Numbered from the stretch's first letter, positions 12,031 to 24,030 are shown. The stretch: 64,000 bases of DNA from Monodelphis domestica (GCF_027887165.1 NC_077230.1:342613959-342677958), one strand, 5' to 3'. Notes: generated by a model not told the origin, from the sequence alone. Made by a program: numbers and translations.

Positions 12031-12469
12031 AAAAGACCAGATTGCAGGTTCTCAGACTTCCAAGTCAAGCATACTTTTACTCAAAGTGCACTTCAGGAGC
12101 AACTGGTCTTGTTTTGCATATGTCACATATTTTTTTCCTTTATTTCCTTGTGCTGATCATATTTCTTGTCTTGTTTTGAAAGTGACAGGAGATTCCATTA
12201 TACTAATATGGCATCATGTATGCAGGCCTTCTTGGCCCTGTAGTCAGATTCCTGGTTTTCTTCATTATGAATAAAATGCCAATGAATCTATTTGCACAGT
12301 TGGGCCTTTTGATGATATAAAAGCATCCAAACACAGGAGCAGAATCACTGGATTAAAGAAAGTGATCCTTTTTTGGACTGCTCTTGTATAAACCTAGGCT
12401 GCTGTAACCAGAGAGCCTGGACCATATCAGTACACTTTGATGACTGAAGAGAGGGAAGGAAAGGAAACA

Positions 12470-13200
12470 GGCACCCTTAAAGCCCCTACTGTGTGTCAGG
12501 CAAATAGCTCATTTGACCCTCACAACCACCCTTAGGAAGCAGATGCTATTAATACTCTCATTTCACAGTTGAGGAAACTGAGGTAGATGGAGATTAAGAG
12601 ACTTGCCCAAAGTGTCTGAACCTAGATTTGACCTCAGGTCTTCCTGATTCCAGGCCTGAACCACTGTGCCACCTAGCTATCTCAACCTAAACTTGAGTGC
12701 TGGGGTTTGGTGGAATGAGCCCCGGCCTGAGAGTGACGAGGCTGGGTTCTAATTCTAGCTTGCCAACCCCTCTTGCAATAACTGTGAGCAAGTCACTTCT
12801 TTCCTTGGCCTTGAGGGGGTTAGATTTCTAAGTTATCTTCCAGACCTCAGAGCTCTACAATGCCAGAGCTTGCCTTTTTTATGGTGTCCATTCATTCCCT
12901 TTCTGCCACCTTAGCCCAGGTCTGCATGTCGTCTCTGATTCGTGCTAAGTCGTCATTTAACTTCCCTGGGCCTCAGTTTCCTCATCTGTAAAAATAAGAA
13001 GGGTCTGGCCTCTGAGGTCTTGTTGTATTCTAGATCTATATTTTCTCATTGCTTTAAATCTCCTATTTAGTCTGATCCTCAGAGCCCAGGCTGAGTTTGA
13101 GAATGGGGACACTCTTTGCCTCTCTTTATAGCTCTAGCCCTTTGCATAGCACATAGCCCATAGTAGGTTCTCATACACGTTTATTGACTGACTGAACAGG
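12470..13200. mobile_element. MIR (-), MIR (+) and L2 3'-end relics in series
   Basis: 12470-12680 antisense MIR (CTACTGTGTGTCAGGC ... CAGTTGAGGAAACTGAGG). 12690-13020 sense MIR (CAGTTTCCTCATCTGTAAAA). 13090-13200 sense L2 end (GCACATAGCCCATAGTAGG). Confidence 0.65.
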
Positions 13201-13239
13201 GGGCTGCCCATTTGACAGAGGAGGACAGTGAGGCTCTGA

Positions 13240-13930
13240 GGTTGGGGGTAGCTTGTCCAAAGTGGAGTCACCAGGGCTGCAAGATCATTTTCCCACAGTC
13301 CCAGGGAGGCAGGGAGCTATGCAAGGCAAGAGTCACTTCTTCCCCTCCTTGGAGGGTCTGAGCACCGGGAATACTGTCAGACCTGCTGCACAAAGGGGAG
13401 GAAGATGGGGGCCGGGGGAGAAACAGGCCGAAAATGTGTCCTAAATGGGCCCAGCCCCTGCTAAGAAGGGCTGCTAATGGGGACCAGAGTGTGGGTCCCG
13501 CAGGGAGGTGTCTGTACCAGATGACGTCAGGAGAGCAGTTTCCATCATGTAACTGCCCAAAGCTAAGGTCATTTCAAAAAATAGCCTGCCTCCTCTTTCC
13601 TTTTGGCTGTGAGAGAGCTTATGAAAGTCACTAAATCACAGGCAGGAGAGGGCCTGAGCCACGCGGGCTGGGCTGCCTCCAGCCCGGGGTTTCTCCAAAC
13701 CATTGACGAAGCTGGGGTACCCACCCTCTTGGCATCTCCCCAGCCCTGAACCTGGGCAGACCGGTCCGTCCTCCGGGTGAGCAGGGTTTTCTGGTCTCAC
13801 TCATAGGCAGGACCATTTTCAGGGGCCAGAAGCTCTGCGGAGGGCCTGTCTCCCGGAGAGGGGCCCTTCTCTCCCCTCTTTGACTGATTCTTGGATGGTG
13901 ATAGATTAGCTGTCCAAAGACCTTGATTCT
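13240..13930. promoter_or_regulatory. Repeat-free block with perfect CRE; candidate enhancer
   Basis: No transposon is visible. Contains TGACGTCA at 13522-13529 (full palindromic CRE), a MEF2-like CAAAAAATAG at 13575-13584 and moderate CpG content. The open frames (for example 13631-13999 reverse) look like chance. Regulatory role is inference. Confidence 0.3.
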
Positions 13931-14055
13931 TCTCCTAAGTGGCTGTTGGCTGGCTGTGGGACGTTGGCCTTCCCTGGACCTCTTTCCTTTTCTCTCCAAT
14001 GAAGGGACTGGAGGAGATGATCCAAAGATCCCTCCTGGCTCTCCCGTTCTGTTTG

Positions 14056-14240
14056 CTCCGACATGACAGTTGTCTGTGTTCTAACATCATTGGGCTAAAG
14101 GCCTGTAGAACTCTGATAAGTTGTGTAAAGATTTCTTGGAGGAGATTTCTAAGACATTCTATGTTCTGTGTTCTAGGGTACCTGCCAGTTCTGACGATCT
14201 GTGTTCTAAGTTCTCTTCCAGAATGCATATCCTAAGGTCT
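14056..14240 (-). repeat. ~36-bp minisatellite array, reverse orientation
   Basis: Units read TTCTAACATC...CTTCCAGAATG on the + strand, the reverse of the other arrays. Confidence 0.65.
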
Positions 14241-14267
14241 AGGGCTAATCATCTCATCTCTTCCCTT

Positions 14268-14519
14268 GGTGTTTAGTTGTTTTTCAGGCATACCTAACTC
14301 TTTGTGGCCCCATTTGGGGTTTTCTTGGCAAAAATACTGGAGTGGTTTTACCATTTCCTTCTCCAGCTCATTTTACATAGGAGGAAACTGAGGCAGACAG
14401 GGTTAAGTGATTTGTCCAGGGTCCCCCAGCTAGTAAGTATCTGAAGCCAGCTTTGAACTCAGGAAGATGAATCTTCCCTAATTCAGGCCTGGCACTCCAC
14501 TGTACCACCTAGTTGCCCC
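14268..14519 (-). mobile_element. tRNA-derived SINE with RTE/BovB-like tail
   Basis: From GTTTAGTTGTTTTTCAGGC through TTTTCTTGGCAAAAATACTG to CACCTAGTTGCCCC. Near full length. Confidence 0.8.
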
Positions 14520-14704
14520 TTTCTGACTCTTGGCTTTGAGAAAATCACTTATCCTATTTAAAATGAGGGGGTTATGCCTACTTACAGAGAGGTGATGCAC
14601 TTGAGGTGCAGAATGAAAAAACATTTTCAGACAGGACCACTATGTAGATTGTTTTGCTTGACTTACAAGAAAAGATTTTTTTTAATTGGGGGAAAAGAGA
14701 GATT

Positions 14705-14830
14705 TGGTTCAACAAAACATTTATTAAGCACCCACTATGTGCCCAGCACTGTACAAAGAAAGACAAACACTGTCCAGTCTCTTAAGAAGCTATTAGTCTA
14801 TTGTAGTGGACAATGGCTGTTGTCACCAAA
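14705..14830 (-). mobile_element. L2 3'-end relic
   Basis: Antisense AACATTTATTAAGCACCCAC and CTATGTGCCCAGCACTG. 14830-15190 beyond it is A-rich with no feature. Confidence 0.6.
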
Positions 14831-15195
14831 CAACTCTTGGGGCTAATGATGCCCTCCAAAAAAAGGACCTCACTGAAGTATTGTTTAAAATGCACAGAAG
14901 TGAAGAGAAAAAAAAATACAGAGAGGCACAAACAAATAAAAGAACTTTGTAACCATAGGGTTGAATCTGTTATATGTCTTTTAAAAAGCTATATATGAAA
15001 GAGATTCACAGGTCCCATCTTCTTTCTGTTCTTCATAAGTGAAAATGTTTGTTTTGTTGGTGGTTGTCAAATTGAAAATGTAAAAAAAACTTAAAATAAT
15101 TTTTAAAATTAAAAGAAATTGAAAGGGAATGGACTAAATGATGTCTCAAGTCCTTCCCAAATTAAATCTACGATCCCAGATTCATAAATGTAGGA

Positions 15196-15348
15196 GTGAA
15201 TGAGATGGTCTTTCCTAAGAAAAACCATCTCTGTCCATCCTAGATGTCTCTTCTGAGGAGAGAAGAGAGTGATAGTTCAGGGGGTTTGCAGGGACTCTTG
15301 TGGTGCCTCAGCTGTCCAAAGATAAAAGACCTGCCTTCCTAGTCTAGC
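15196..15348 (+). repeat. Local duplication, copy 1
   Basis: About 153 bp from GTGAATGAGATGGTC to CTTCCTAGTCTAGC, matched by 16347-16499. Shared words include GTCCATCCTAGAT, CTCTTCTGAGGAGAGAAGA and AAAAGACCTGCCTTCCTAG. Confidence 0.8.
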
Positions 15349-15539
15349 CCCCTGTTCATTGCCTGCGCCAGCCCTCCCACCCCTTAAATATCCTGAGGTG
15401 AAAGCATTCCATAGTTCCTCTTGGCCAAGCACGCTTCTCACCTCCTGTGATGTGAGCCAGACTCCAGCTTCTTGGACTCAGTCAGCTCCTTCCCCTTGGA
15501 CTGTTCCTTGGGCCTCAGCCTGATGAACTGACTGTTCTT

Positions 15540-15835
15540 TTTTCCTCTCATTGATTTTTCTCCTTTTTTTTCCTGTCTTCTCTTTTCTTTCCTTATTCTT
15601 TTTTCTTATCTTTCTCTCACATCTTTCCCTCCTCTGTCCATTCTCCTTTCTTTTCCTCTTTGCCTTTTTTTAACCTCTTTTCTGTTTTCCTTCTTCCTTC
15701 TCTTCCTTCCTCTCCTGTCCTCCCTCCCTCCCTTTATCCCTCTCTTCCTTTCTGCCTGCTTTCTCTTCCCTCCCCTCCTCTTTGTCTCCCTCTCTTCCTG
15801 AGCACTTAACTTTTTTCTTGCCCTTTCTTCCTTTG
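15540..15835 (+). repeat. Polypyrimidine tract
   Basis: CT-rich for about 295 bp, following duplication copy 1. Reverse Lys/Arg/Glu-rich frames over it are artefacts. Confidence 0.75.
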
Positions 15836-15839
15836 GAAG

Positions 15840-16115
15840 CAACTAGGTGATATAGTGGAAAGGAAGCTAGGCCTGAAAGACAGATACTAGCTGCATGACC
15901 CTGGGCAGTCATTTACTCTCTGTTTCGATGTACTCAACTACAAATTAAGAGATGATGATGATGATGATGATGATGATGAAGAAGAAGAAGATGATGATGA
16001 TGATAATAATAATAATAATCACAACTACCTCCACAAGTTGTTGTGAGGATCAGATGGAATATTTGTAAAAATGACTAGCACATAGTAGCTGCTTAGTAAA
16101 GACTTGTTTCTGTTC
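15840..16115 (+). mobile_element. MIR/THER1-type SINE with GAT/AAT microsatellite
   Basis: Head GCAACTAGGTGATATAGTGG, TGACCCTGGGCAGTCA, then (GAT)n/(GAA)n/(AAT)n at 15950-16019, then tail GTTGTGAGGATCAGATGG. Confidence 0.7.
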
Positions 16116-16119
16116 TTCA

Positions 16120-16336
16120 CTCATTGCTTTCTTTTTCTTCCTTCCTTTTTTCTTATGCCTTCCCTTTCCTCCTTTCTTTACTCTTTCTTCCTCCCTCCTT
16201 GTTTTTTTCCCTTCATACACTCTCTCTAATTCTCTTCCTTCCCTCCTTTCAATTTTTCCCTCCCTCCTTCCTTCCTTCCTTCCTTCCTTCCTTCCTTCCT
16301 TCCTTCCTTCCTTCCTTCCTTCCTTCCTTCCTTCCT
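16120..16336 (+). repeat. Pyrimidine tract with (TTCC)n microsatellite
   Basis: Ends in about 18 near-perfect TTCC units at 16264-16336. Confidence 0.9.
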
Positions 16337-16346
16337 ATACTCACAA

Positions 16347-16499
16347 GTGAATAAGATGTTCATTACTAGGAAAAGCCTCTTCTGTCCATCCTAGATCTGT
16401 CTCTTCTGAGGAGAGAAGACTGATAACTAGGGGTATTTCTAGGGACTCTGGCAGCACCTTAGCTGTTCAAATATAAAAGACCTGCCTTCCTAGCCTATC
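16347..16499 (+). repeat. Local duplication, copy 2
   Basis: Partner of 15196-15348, 1151 bp downstream. It is also followed by a pyrimidine tract (16499-16550). Confidence 0.8.
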
Positions 16500-16564
16500 T
16501 TTCCTTTCTCCTTCCTTCTTCCCTACCTTCCCTCTTTGTTTCCTTCCCTTTAGTTTACTCTTAG

Positions 16565-17100
16565 GTAAAAAACAAACAAACAAGCAAACACAACAACAAC
16601 AACAACAAAAAAACCCTTGGTTGCAAAAACCCATGGATTCCTGGGCTAAAGTCTCTGCCTAGAGAGCATCTCTCCCTCTCCTGCCAGTGACTCCTTTGCC
16701 CTTCATCAGGTTCAAAACAATCAGGTCACACATTATCCTGCTGTTTGCTTTGCCCTGGGTGGGTCCCATGGACCAGAAGCCCTGAAGGAGATCTGGACAA
16801 ACAGGGGAGTTGTCCTGCAAATTGGGAGGATGACTCAGGCTGGCTTCTCTGCCTCTTTCCAGCTTCAGGGCCCTGGGGTCTGAGGTCCTGGCTAGTTCTT
16901 GTTAACCTTTCCCTGACACTTCACAGATGATGACAACATTGAGATTCAGAAAAGTGAAGTGGTGTGCCCAAGGTCACATAGGTGGTAAATGACAGATCTC
17001 GGGCTTAGAACTCCAAATCTAATATTTCTCCGTATTCCAGATCTAATAATCTGGCTAATCTGTCATCTTTCCATAGATATTTTTCTTTTTTTAAAGTTTT
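16565..17100. other. CAAA/CAA short repeats, unique DNA and MIR relic
   Basis: 16565-16613 holds CAAA and CAA units. 16905-17030 is antisense MIR-like (CCCAAGGTCACATAGGTGG). No gene is seen. Confidence 0.5.
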
Positions 17101-17450
17101 ATTTAATTAATTGATGTAGAATATTTTTCTGATGTAAGGAGTAATTGCACATATCAAATAACCTATATGTCTTATCTGAAAACTGGTCCCAAACTGACCA
17201 ATCAGTTATTATTTCCATATTCCTTTGATAGTTTATGGATACTTGGGGAAGAATAGGACACCATTTTTCCATAATTCAGAGAATTGTACCTGTTCACTCT
17301 CCCCTTCTCAACTTGGAAAGTCCCTTATCTTTCCTCCAGTTAGAAATTATATTACCTAATGCATTAGTTCCTTTTAATTAATTAATGATTTCCTTTTAAT
17401 TTAATTAAAAAGTCTTTTAATTAATTAAATCTTATTTTATTAATTGTTTT
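17095..17450. other. AT-rich stretch with TTAATTAA clusters
   Basis: Several TTAATTAA/TTAATTAAT words at 17100-17115 and 17375-17430. Nothing else recognised up to 18100 except short CR1/L3-like words near 17810-17880. Confidence 0.5.
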
Positions 17451-18109
17451 TCATGTATAAAAGTCTGTCCACTATATTTGAAGTCCAGCCCTAAGATGAA
17501 GAAGGGGCCTGGTCCCAATTTGTTAAGCAATTGGCATGCCTTGCATAATAATATGCTCCAGATATCAAATCTTTGTTTTTGCAGTCATTCCATCTTAGAC
17601 TTGTTACAGCCCTCATTAGGGCTCATCTATTCCCACCACCTCTTCCAAGAAAAGAAAATTACTGGGACACCAAGCTGGGCCTTATCTTGGAAACTGCTTG
17701 AATCACAAAAACCCAGAATCTTGATTGACACTGACCCACTGAGGGACCCTGGGCAGCTTATTCTCACTGTCTTAATTTTGATTTCCTTCTCTTGTATATG
17801 AAGATATTGGAAGGTCCTTTCCAGCTCTGATAGTCTATATTCTCAGGGCCCTCCTGCCTCTAACGTTATCTTCTTTTTCCAAACGTCTATTCCAGCTCAC
17901 ATAATATATAATCAGTCTCTTTGTCTTAATTTTATTTTCAGATCTACATTCTTACTATCCCCCCAAAAATTGAGAAAAAAAACTATAATCTATATCTTCT
18001 AAAACTCCTCCCAAATATGACATTATATATGGATAATTTAGAAGGTAACTTGACTGTGAATGGGAAAGAGGCAAACATCTGGAATCCCTTTTGTGTTGCC
18101 AAAAAAAAA

Positions 18110-18230
18110 AAGTCCTAGAATAAAAGTGGGTGCCTTTCAGTTGGAAATAACCAAATTGCAGAATATGAATGTCATGGAAACTACAAACATTGGAAGACTT
18201 GTACAACGTTATGCAGAATAAAGCAAGCAG
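18110..18230 (+). mobile_element. Diverged L1 3' fragment
   Basis: Reads CCTTTCAGTTGGAAATAACC, GAATATGAATGTCATGG and TTGGAAGACTTGTACAACG, a decayed version of the L1 tail seen at 24770-25365. Confidence 0.55.
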
Positions 18231-19400
18231 GGACAGTGTTCTTTCAATTCAAATTTGTCAAGGGATATGGGGAGATGGCTTCTAGGATAATTGTGATGAT
18301 TTCTAAGGAAAGTGGCCTAAAAGAAAATGTGGAACATCAGTGGACACTGTGTGGTGGCCAGCTATGGGGTGAGGCCTTTCTCAAAAAGACACGTATCAAC
18401 ATCATCTACCACTTTGCTCCATTTGTGTCTGGGGAATATCCAGGATTCTTCATTCACTTGGTCTTTGGCCTTTTTGTGTGTTTGTTTTGTTTTGTTCAAA
18501 GTGAAGGGAGTAGAAGCTCCAACCTTGAGCGTTTCAAAGGTTGGAAGAGTCAGCCTCAGGAACCTGGGAGTCAGAATCCAAGCCCAGTTTAGCCGCATTG
18601 ATGCCCCGAAGGACCACTTGAGGAGTGACATCCAAGACCTTACCCTGGTAGAGGCAGTCCTGTCACATCTAGACTTGATGCTGGTGGGACAAATGTCATG
18701 GAAGAACTTAGCTAAGTTGTGAAACGATTTCCTTGGAGACTTAGAGGGTGTAGGGCCAGTGTGCCCTCGAGGAACTGTGGTTTTTTACAAATGTTATTCT
18801 TGCTATATCTTTGCAGTACACACCCCTTTTACAAAAGCTACCCAATGCCAAATGGCTAAGTGTAGCTGGGGGGCTAGTCACTGGCCCCTGGCAATGGGAA
18901 AGAAACACCAACGTGGTGGCTTGAGCCCATGGCAGTGGGGAAGAGAGCTCCCCACACTCCTCAGGTCCCCTGGCACCCAAGGGGCAGATGGATCTAACCT
19001 GGAATGGAGGGTGGGGTCAGGGCATACAGGTGATGCATTATTACATGTCTATGATAGGATAAACTAAAAGGACAGCATAAGGAAGCCACGTTATGTGAAG
19101 TAATTTTAATGGCCACTCTGGGTTGGGGGCAGGACATTAGGAAACTCAAGAAGTCCTTGAGTGGGCCCAAGACGGCCACTTGTGGGCACATTGTAGAGGG
19201 ATTCCTTGGCAGCTGTGGGTGGGACTCAAAAGATCCAGAGATTCCACGATGCTGGTGGAGACTCTATGAATCTCTGGTTCTTCGCCTATAAAACGAGGGT
19301 AATAATTCCGGGACCTGCAGTACCTACTTGAGACAGTTGTTTTGGCTTTCAAGAGAGAGCACGCCTCTAAAGGGTTATTCTCCAAGAGCCAATACAAGAT
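18231..19400. other. Intergenic, no transposon or gene recognised
   Basis: Contains overlapping open frames (longest 18327-18722, 131 codons) that match no family I know. Could hold a decayed processed pseudogene or unique DNA. Confidence 0.4.
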
Positions 19401-19404
19401 CCAG

Positions 19405-19840
19405 CTTGGTAGCATTCAAAGCCCTTCTTAAACCACTCATCCCCGCCCCGCTCCATGTCAGCCCCGCTCCCACTCTTTGGACACATTCTCTACTCACCTG
19501 CCCTCCAATGACCCAGCCGCCTGGCTGTTCCAGGAACAAACATTCTCCCTCTCAGTACTCTCACCAGATGTCTCCCAGGGCCAGAATGCTCTCTTTCATC
19601 TCCCCATCACCGCTTCCCTGCCTTCCCTTAAGTCCCCTCCAAATCCCACCTTCTACAAGAAGCCCTCTCCAATCCCTTTTCATTCTGGTGCCTTCCCTGT
19701 ACTGATGATTTCCTTTTCATCTTGTACGTGGCCATGCCCATGTTGTCTCCTGGAGGGTAGAGACTGTTTCTGCCCTCTATCCCTACTATGAAATACAGGG
19801 CCTGCCTGGCACATGGGAGGTGCTTTAAATATGTTTTTTC
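19405..19840 (+). mobile_element. L2 LINE 3' fragment
   Basis: Sense L2 phrases: GCATTCAAAGCCCTTCTTAA, CACCTTCTACAAGAAGCCCT, GGTGCCTTCCCTGTACTGAT, ending with GCCTGGCACATGGGAGGTGC. Confidence 0.8.
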
Positions 19841-20039
19841 ATTTAAATTGTGTATTAAATTATTTTTAAGCAGAGCATAGTAGGGGTTTTTAATACATGT
19901 TCATGGACCAACTAACTCAAATCCATCTTGCTGTCATCTTAACCCCTCCTTCTGGCCCTGAACTCCAACGTGAGAGCCCCTCATAGGCAGTTAGTTCCTT
20001 GATGGAAGAGAGTGACTTGAGGTGCTGTTAAAAATAGGA

Positions 20040-20420
20040 ATCAGCCCCAGAAGAGAGGAGAGGAACCTGGCGGGCTAATCACGCGGAAAGGGCCTGGGAC
20101 TGGGCCTTCGGAATTACAGGAGTTTACTGTGCAGGGGATTAGGTCTTGGACATCTGGGGAGTGTCTGCTGGGGCAGCTCCGTGGCGCCGATGGCGGTGAT
20201 GACGGGAGTGATTGTGCTATCGATACCCGAGCAGGCCCCATCTTCCAGGGCCAGCCCAGGCCAGACCTGCGTCTGCTCCATGAGCTCATGCTTCTCTGCC
20301 CCCCCCCCATTGTGCATACACACATTGACTCTGTTTAATTCCCCAATATAACATGGCTCTGTTGCACTCTCCCTTCTGCCCCTCCTTGACACAGGGATTC
20401 AGCCAGCCCACCCAAGGCTG
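20040..20420. promoter_or_regulatory. Repeat-free GC-rich block, candidate conserved element
   Basis: Includes GGCTAATCACGCGG, GGCGCCGATGGCGG and a CCCCCCCCC run. No transposon wording and higher CpG than its surroundings. Confidence 0.25.
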
Positions 20421-20805
20421 TCAGTTCATAAGGCCATCAGAGTTCTAGGAAGGGTCCTTGGAACAGTGTCAGAGCTGAGAGGGGCCTCGGAGCACCTGGG
20501 CTCAGTTCTTCATGTTACACTTGCTGTGAGGGGCAGAGCTCAAAGTCGAGCCAAGTGTCCTCATGCTTCTCAGGCCAGGCTTCTCTCCTCTATGCTGCGC
20601 TGCCAGGCTGCCACCCCCCTCACCCCCAGTCTGGGGTGACCCTTCAGGGCCTCCAGTGATGGCTGACAAGATGGGCTTACTCCTCAAAGGGTCCATTTCC
20701 CTGCTCTGGCTCTATTGCCCAAAGAAGGAACCCAATGAGGGCAGATAGAAGGTATTGCATGGGACATCCATCTTGGGGAGAGAGAGAAGTGGAGACTAGG
20801 CAAGT

Positions 20806-21160
<355 letters not shown>

Positions 21161-21390
21161 TAAGCATTTATTAAGTGTCTACTATGTGCCAGGTACTGTT
21201 CCAAGGGCTTTACATCTATCTCATTTAATCTTTACAACCCTTATGCCCATATTACAGATGAGGAAACTGAGATAGAAACGTTAAATGACTTCTCTGGGGT
21301 CACATAGTTTAGTAAATGTCTGAGGCCATATTTAAACTTGGGTTTTCCTGACTCCAGGTCCAGTGCTCTATCTATACCTAGTTGAGGGCA
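21161..21390 (-). mobile_element. MIR SINE
   Basis: Classic antisense MIR: TTATTAAGTGTCTACTATGTGCC through GATGAGGAAACTGAGA (first part abbreviated as ACTATGTGCCAGG). Confidence 0.85.
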
Positions 21391-22097
21391 AATAGTGAGT
21401 TTAATGGAACTTGAGCAGTTGGGAGATCTGAGTTCAAGTCCTGCCTGTTTTATTGACAAACGTGATCATAGGGCAAAGCTTTTTCGTCTCTCTTGGCCTC
21501 GGTCTCTTCATCTGATACGTGAGGAGTTGAACTAGAAGAGCTAACAGTGCAGGATTCTAGGGCTTTGGCACTTCCCAACAAATTGCCTCTCTCCTTTGTC
21601 GTAATCCCTCAAGGCCCTGTGTCTTGGGAAGGGAAGAATCAGTGGAAGGAGCCACTCATTTATACTTCTATACCTTAAGACCAGTGATTTCATCTGCTTT
21701 TGGTCCAGTGAAATGAGTCTGTATTTGGAATCAGAAGACTCGGTTCAAATTCTGCCTACTTCTACTGCCTGTATGATCTTGGTCAAGTCACTTTAATGTC
21801 TCTGAGCCTCAGTTTCCTTATCTGCAAAATGAAGAGGGTTGGTGGATTCATTGGCTCTCAAGGTCGCATTCTGCTCCCTGCTCCTTGTTCTCCAGCCAGG
21901 CTGGTAATGAGCCCTTCCAAATTCAGCTAGGTTCGGCCTTAGATCCAGAGCAGACAGTTCCTCAGCTGGAACCTCTTTAACTTGGGGATTGTATTAGACT
22001 TCTCAGGGCCCAGAAGCTCAAAATTCAATGGTCGTGTATGAAGCAGGGGTGTGAGTTAGGGGCTACTGCAAAAGTCCTAGTGAGACAGAATGAATTA
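21391..22097. other. MIR-like pieces, no gene
   Basis: 21700-21850 is sense MIR-like (CAGTTTCCTTATCTGCAAAA). The rest shows no recognisable feature. Confidence 0.5.
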
Positions 22098-22563
22098 CAG
22101 GCATTCCTTCCATATCGCCAAGTTAGGGGCATGGCACATCCGTGGTCTGGAAAGTCTGTAAAATTTTTTGGCCCTCCTTGCATACCAGAGAAGAAATCTG
22201 AATTTTTCTTCTTTTTCTTTTATGGGGTGTTTATAGTACCTTATTACAAAATTTGGGTTAAGTATTTGGTTATAGGCTATATATGTTAACATGTCTCGCT
22301 TTTGTGTGTCATCTGCTGGCTTTCACATTCTTTTCACAAACTTTAACTTTTTATTTGTTTTAACTTTAAAAAAGAAATTATGTACATTTATGGTATTAAA
22401 AATAAAATTATACAATACCAACATATGGTTTATGCATTTCTGAGTTTCTAAACTTTTTCTGTGCTGTCTATGACTTCCCCCAAATTTCCATTTAATTTCT
22501 TATGTCAATCTGCAATTTATCAAAACTGCAATGGGGAAAGTTGCAGTGTGGAAGGACTATCTG
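22098..22563. mobile_element. Tigger-like (pogo/Tc1) non-autonomous DNA transposon
   Basis: Left end CAGGCATTCCTTCCATATCG and right end, read on the reverse strand, CAGATAGTCCTTCCACACTG are matching inverted repeats. The 466-bp element is flanked on both sides by TA (22096-22097 and 22564-22565), the target duplication of this superfamily. No transposase frame is present. Confidence 0.75.
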
Positions 22564-23039
22564 TACTTCAGATCACAGGAGGTGGGGGGAAGGATATTGG
22601 GGTCATAGATACTCCTCTCAGAAGGAAAAGTCACTTCCTTTCTCTGGATCTTGATTTCCCCACATATACAATGGCAGTTTGGATAAGGTCATCATAAGGA
22701 GTTGATGAGATTGAGGATGGAATGTTCTTCCGGAGCATCCTCAGAAGAGTCTTATTTCCTGACTTTGTAGGAAAGTCACTAATTCTCAGCCTCTGCAACT
22801 CATACCAGGAGGTAGCCCAATGAAAGGCGAACAATCTAGTCTTGGAGGAATACTATGCTTCTTCTAATAATAATCTATACAACAGCCCTGTAGGGGAGGT
22901 AGGAGATGGAGTCTTACCTCCTCTATGCAGAGGAAATCGCTGAGGCCCAGAGAGAAACAGGGCCTTGCCCCCCAGAGCTGGAGTTCAAATTCACTTTTGG
23001 ACATCTCAGTCCAAAGCTTCTGTCCTGCAATCTCCTTCA

Positions 23040-24030
23040 CTAAGAAGAAACCTTCTCTATCTTGAACCTATCAGATTGGCTAACATGATAAAAGAGCAAA
23101 ATGAAAAATATTGGAGGGAGTATGGAAAAATGAGGCTGCTAATACATTATTGATGGAACTGTGAACTGATGCAGCCATTTTGGAGAGCCACCTGAAATTA
23201 TGCCCAGAGTTATCAAATAGTGTATACCTTTTGACCCAGCAATATCACTAATACTTTTGTTTCCTAAGGTGATCAGGGAAAAAGGAAAAGAACCTACACA
23301 GCTCTCTTTGTGGTGGCAAAGAATTAGAAATTATAGAGATGTCCTTTAATTGAGGAATGGCTAAACAAGTTATGGCATAGGATGTGATGGAATACAGTTA
23401 CATAAGTGACAAAGAGGTTCATTTTTTAAAAAACACAACATGTGTAAAGATTAAAATTTAGGGGAGAGACTGAGGCAAGATAGAAATTAGTTTCTCTCTG
23501 CAAGGAGTATTATATTTTTTAGAGGTTTATTAAAGGTTAAGGATTAAAGAACATACAGAATAAGAAAAACACGTGCCTAGGCCAGAGGCCTAGACAAGAT
23601 AACCTCACATCATGAAAGAGACACGTCTGCTCCCAAACGGATGTCCAAAATACCTTCTCGATCTCAGCCCACGTGAAAATTCAGTGAGATTACAAAGCAT
23701 TTTGGGGAAGTGGAGCAAGGAATTGTGGGGATTGAAGTCCTGGATTCGAGTCTATTTTTACACATGGAGAGACTGAAACAAATAGAAGCAAGAGAACATT
23801 ATATACAGGCACAGAATTAACATTTGAAGAATAACTTATGAATGGCCATCTCTAGAGAAAGAACAGATAAACAGAAACATGAAAACATAGTTTATATGTA
23901 CACAATTTTTTTTTTTTTGGTCAAGTGATGCTTTCTCCAATGCTGGAAGAGCAGAGGAAGAGAGGACAAGGGAGATTCTTGGGAATTTTAATTAACCAGC
24001 AAACAAATAAATAAAAATTAAAAAATATAA
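23040..24030 (+). mobile_element. L1 LINE 3' end, split by a solo LTR
   Basis: Sense L1 tail: CTATCAGATTGGCTAACATG, TTATTGATGGAACTGTGAAC, TTTTGACCCAGCAATATCAC, then after the LTR GCAAGAGAACATTATATAC, ending in an A-rich tail near 24010. Confidence 0.85.
23443..23762 (-). mobile_element. Solo LTR of an ERV (copy 1)
   Basis: A 320-bp element with TG..CA ends, lying in minus orientation inside an L1. Flanked by CATG at 23439-23442 and 23763-23766 (4-bp duplication, as for gammaretrovirus-like/ERV1 families). Polyadenylation signal AATAAA read on the reverse strand at 23526-23531. No internal viral genes remain. Confidence 0.8.
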
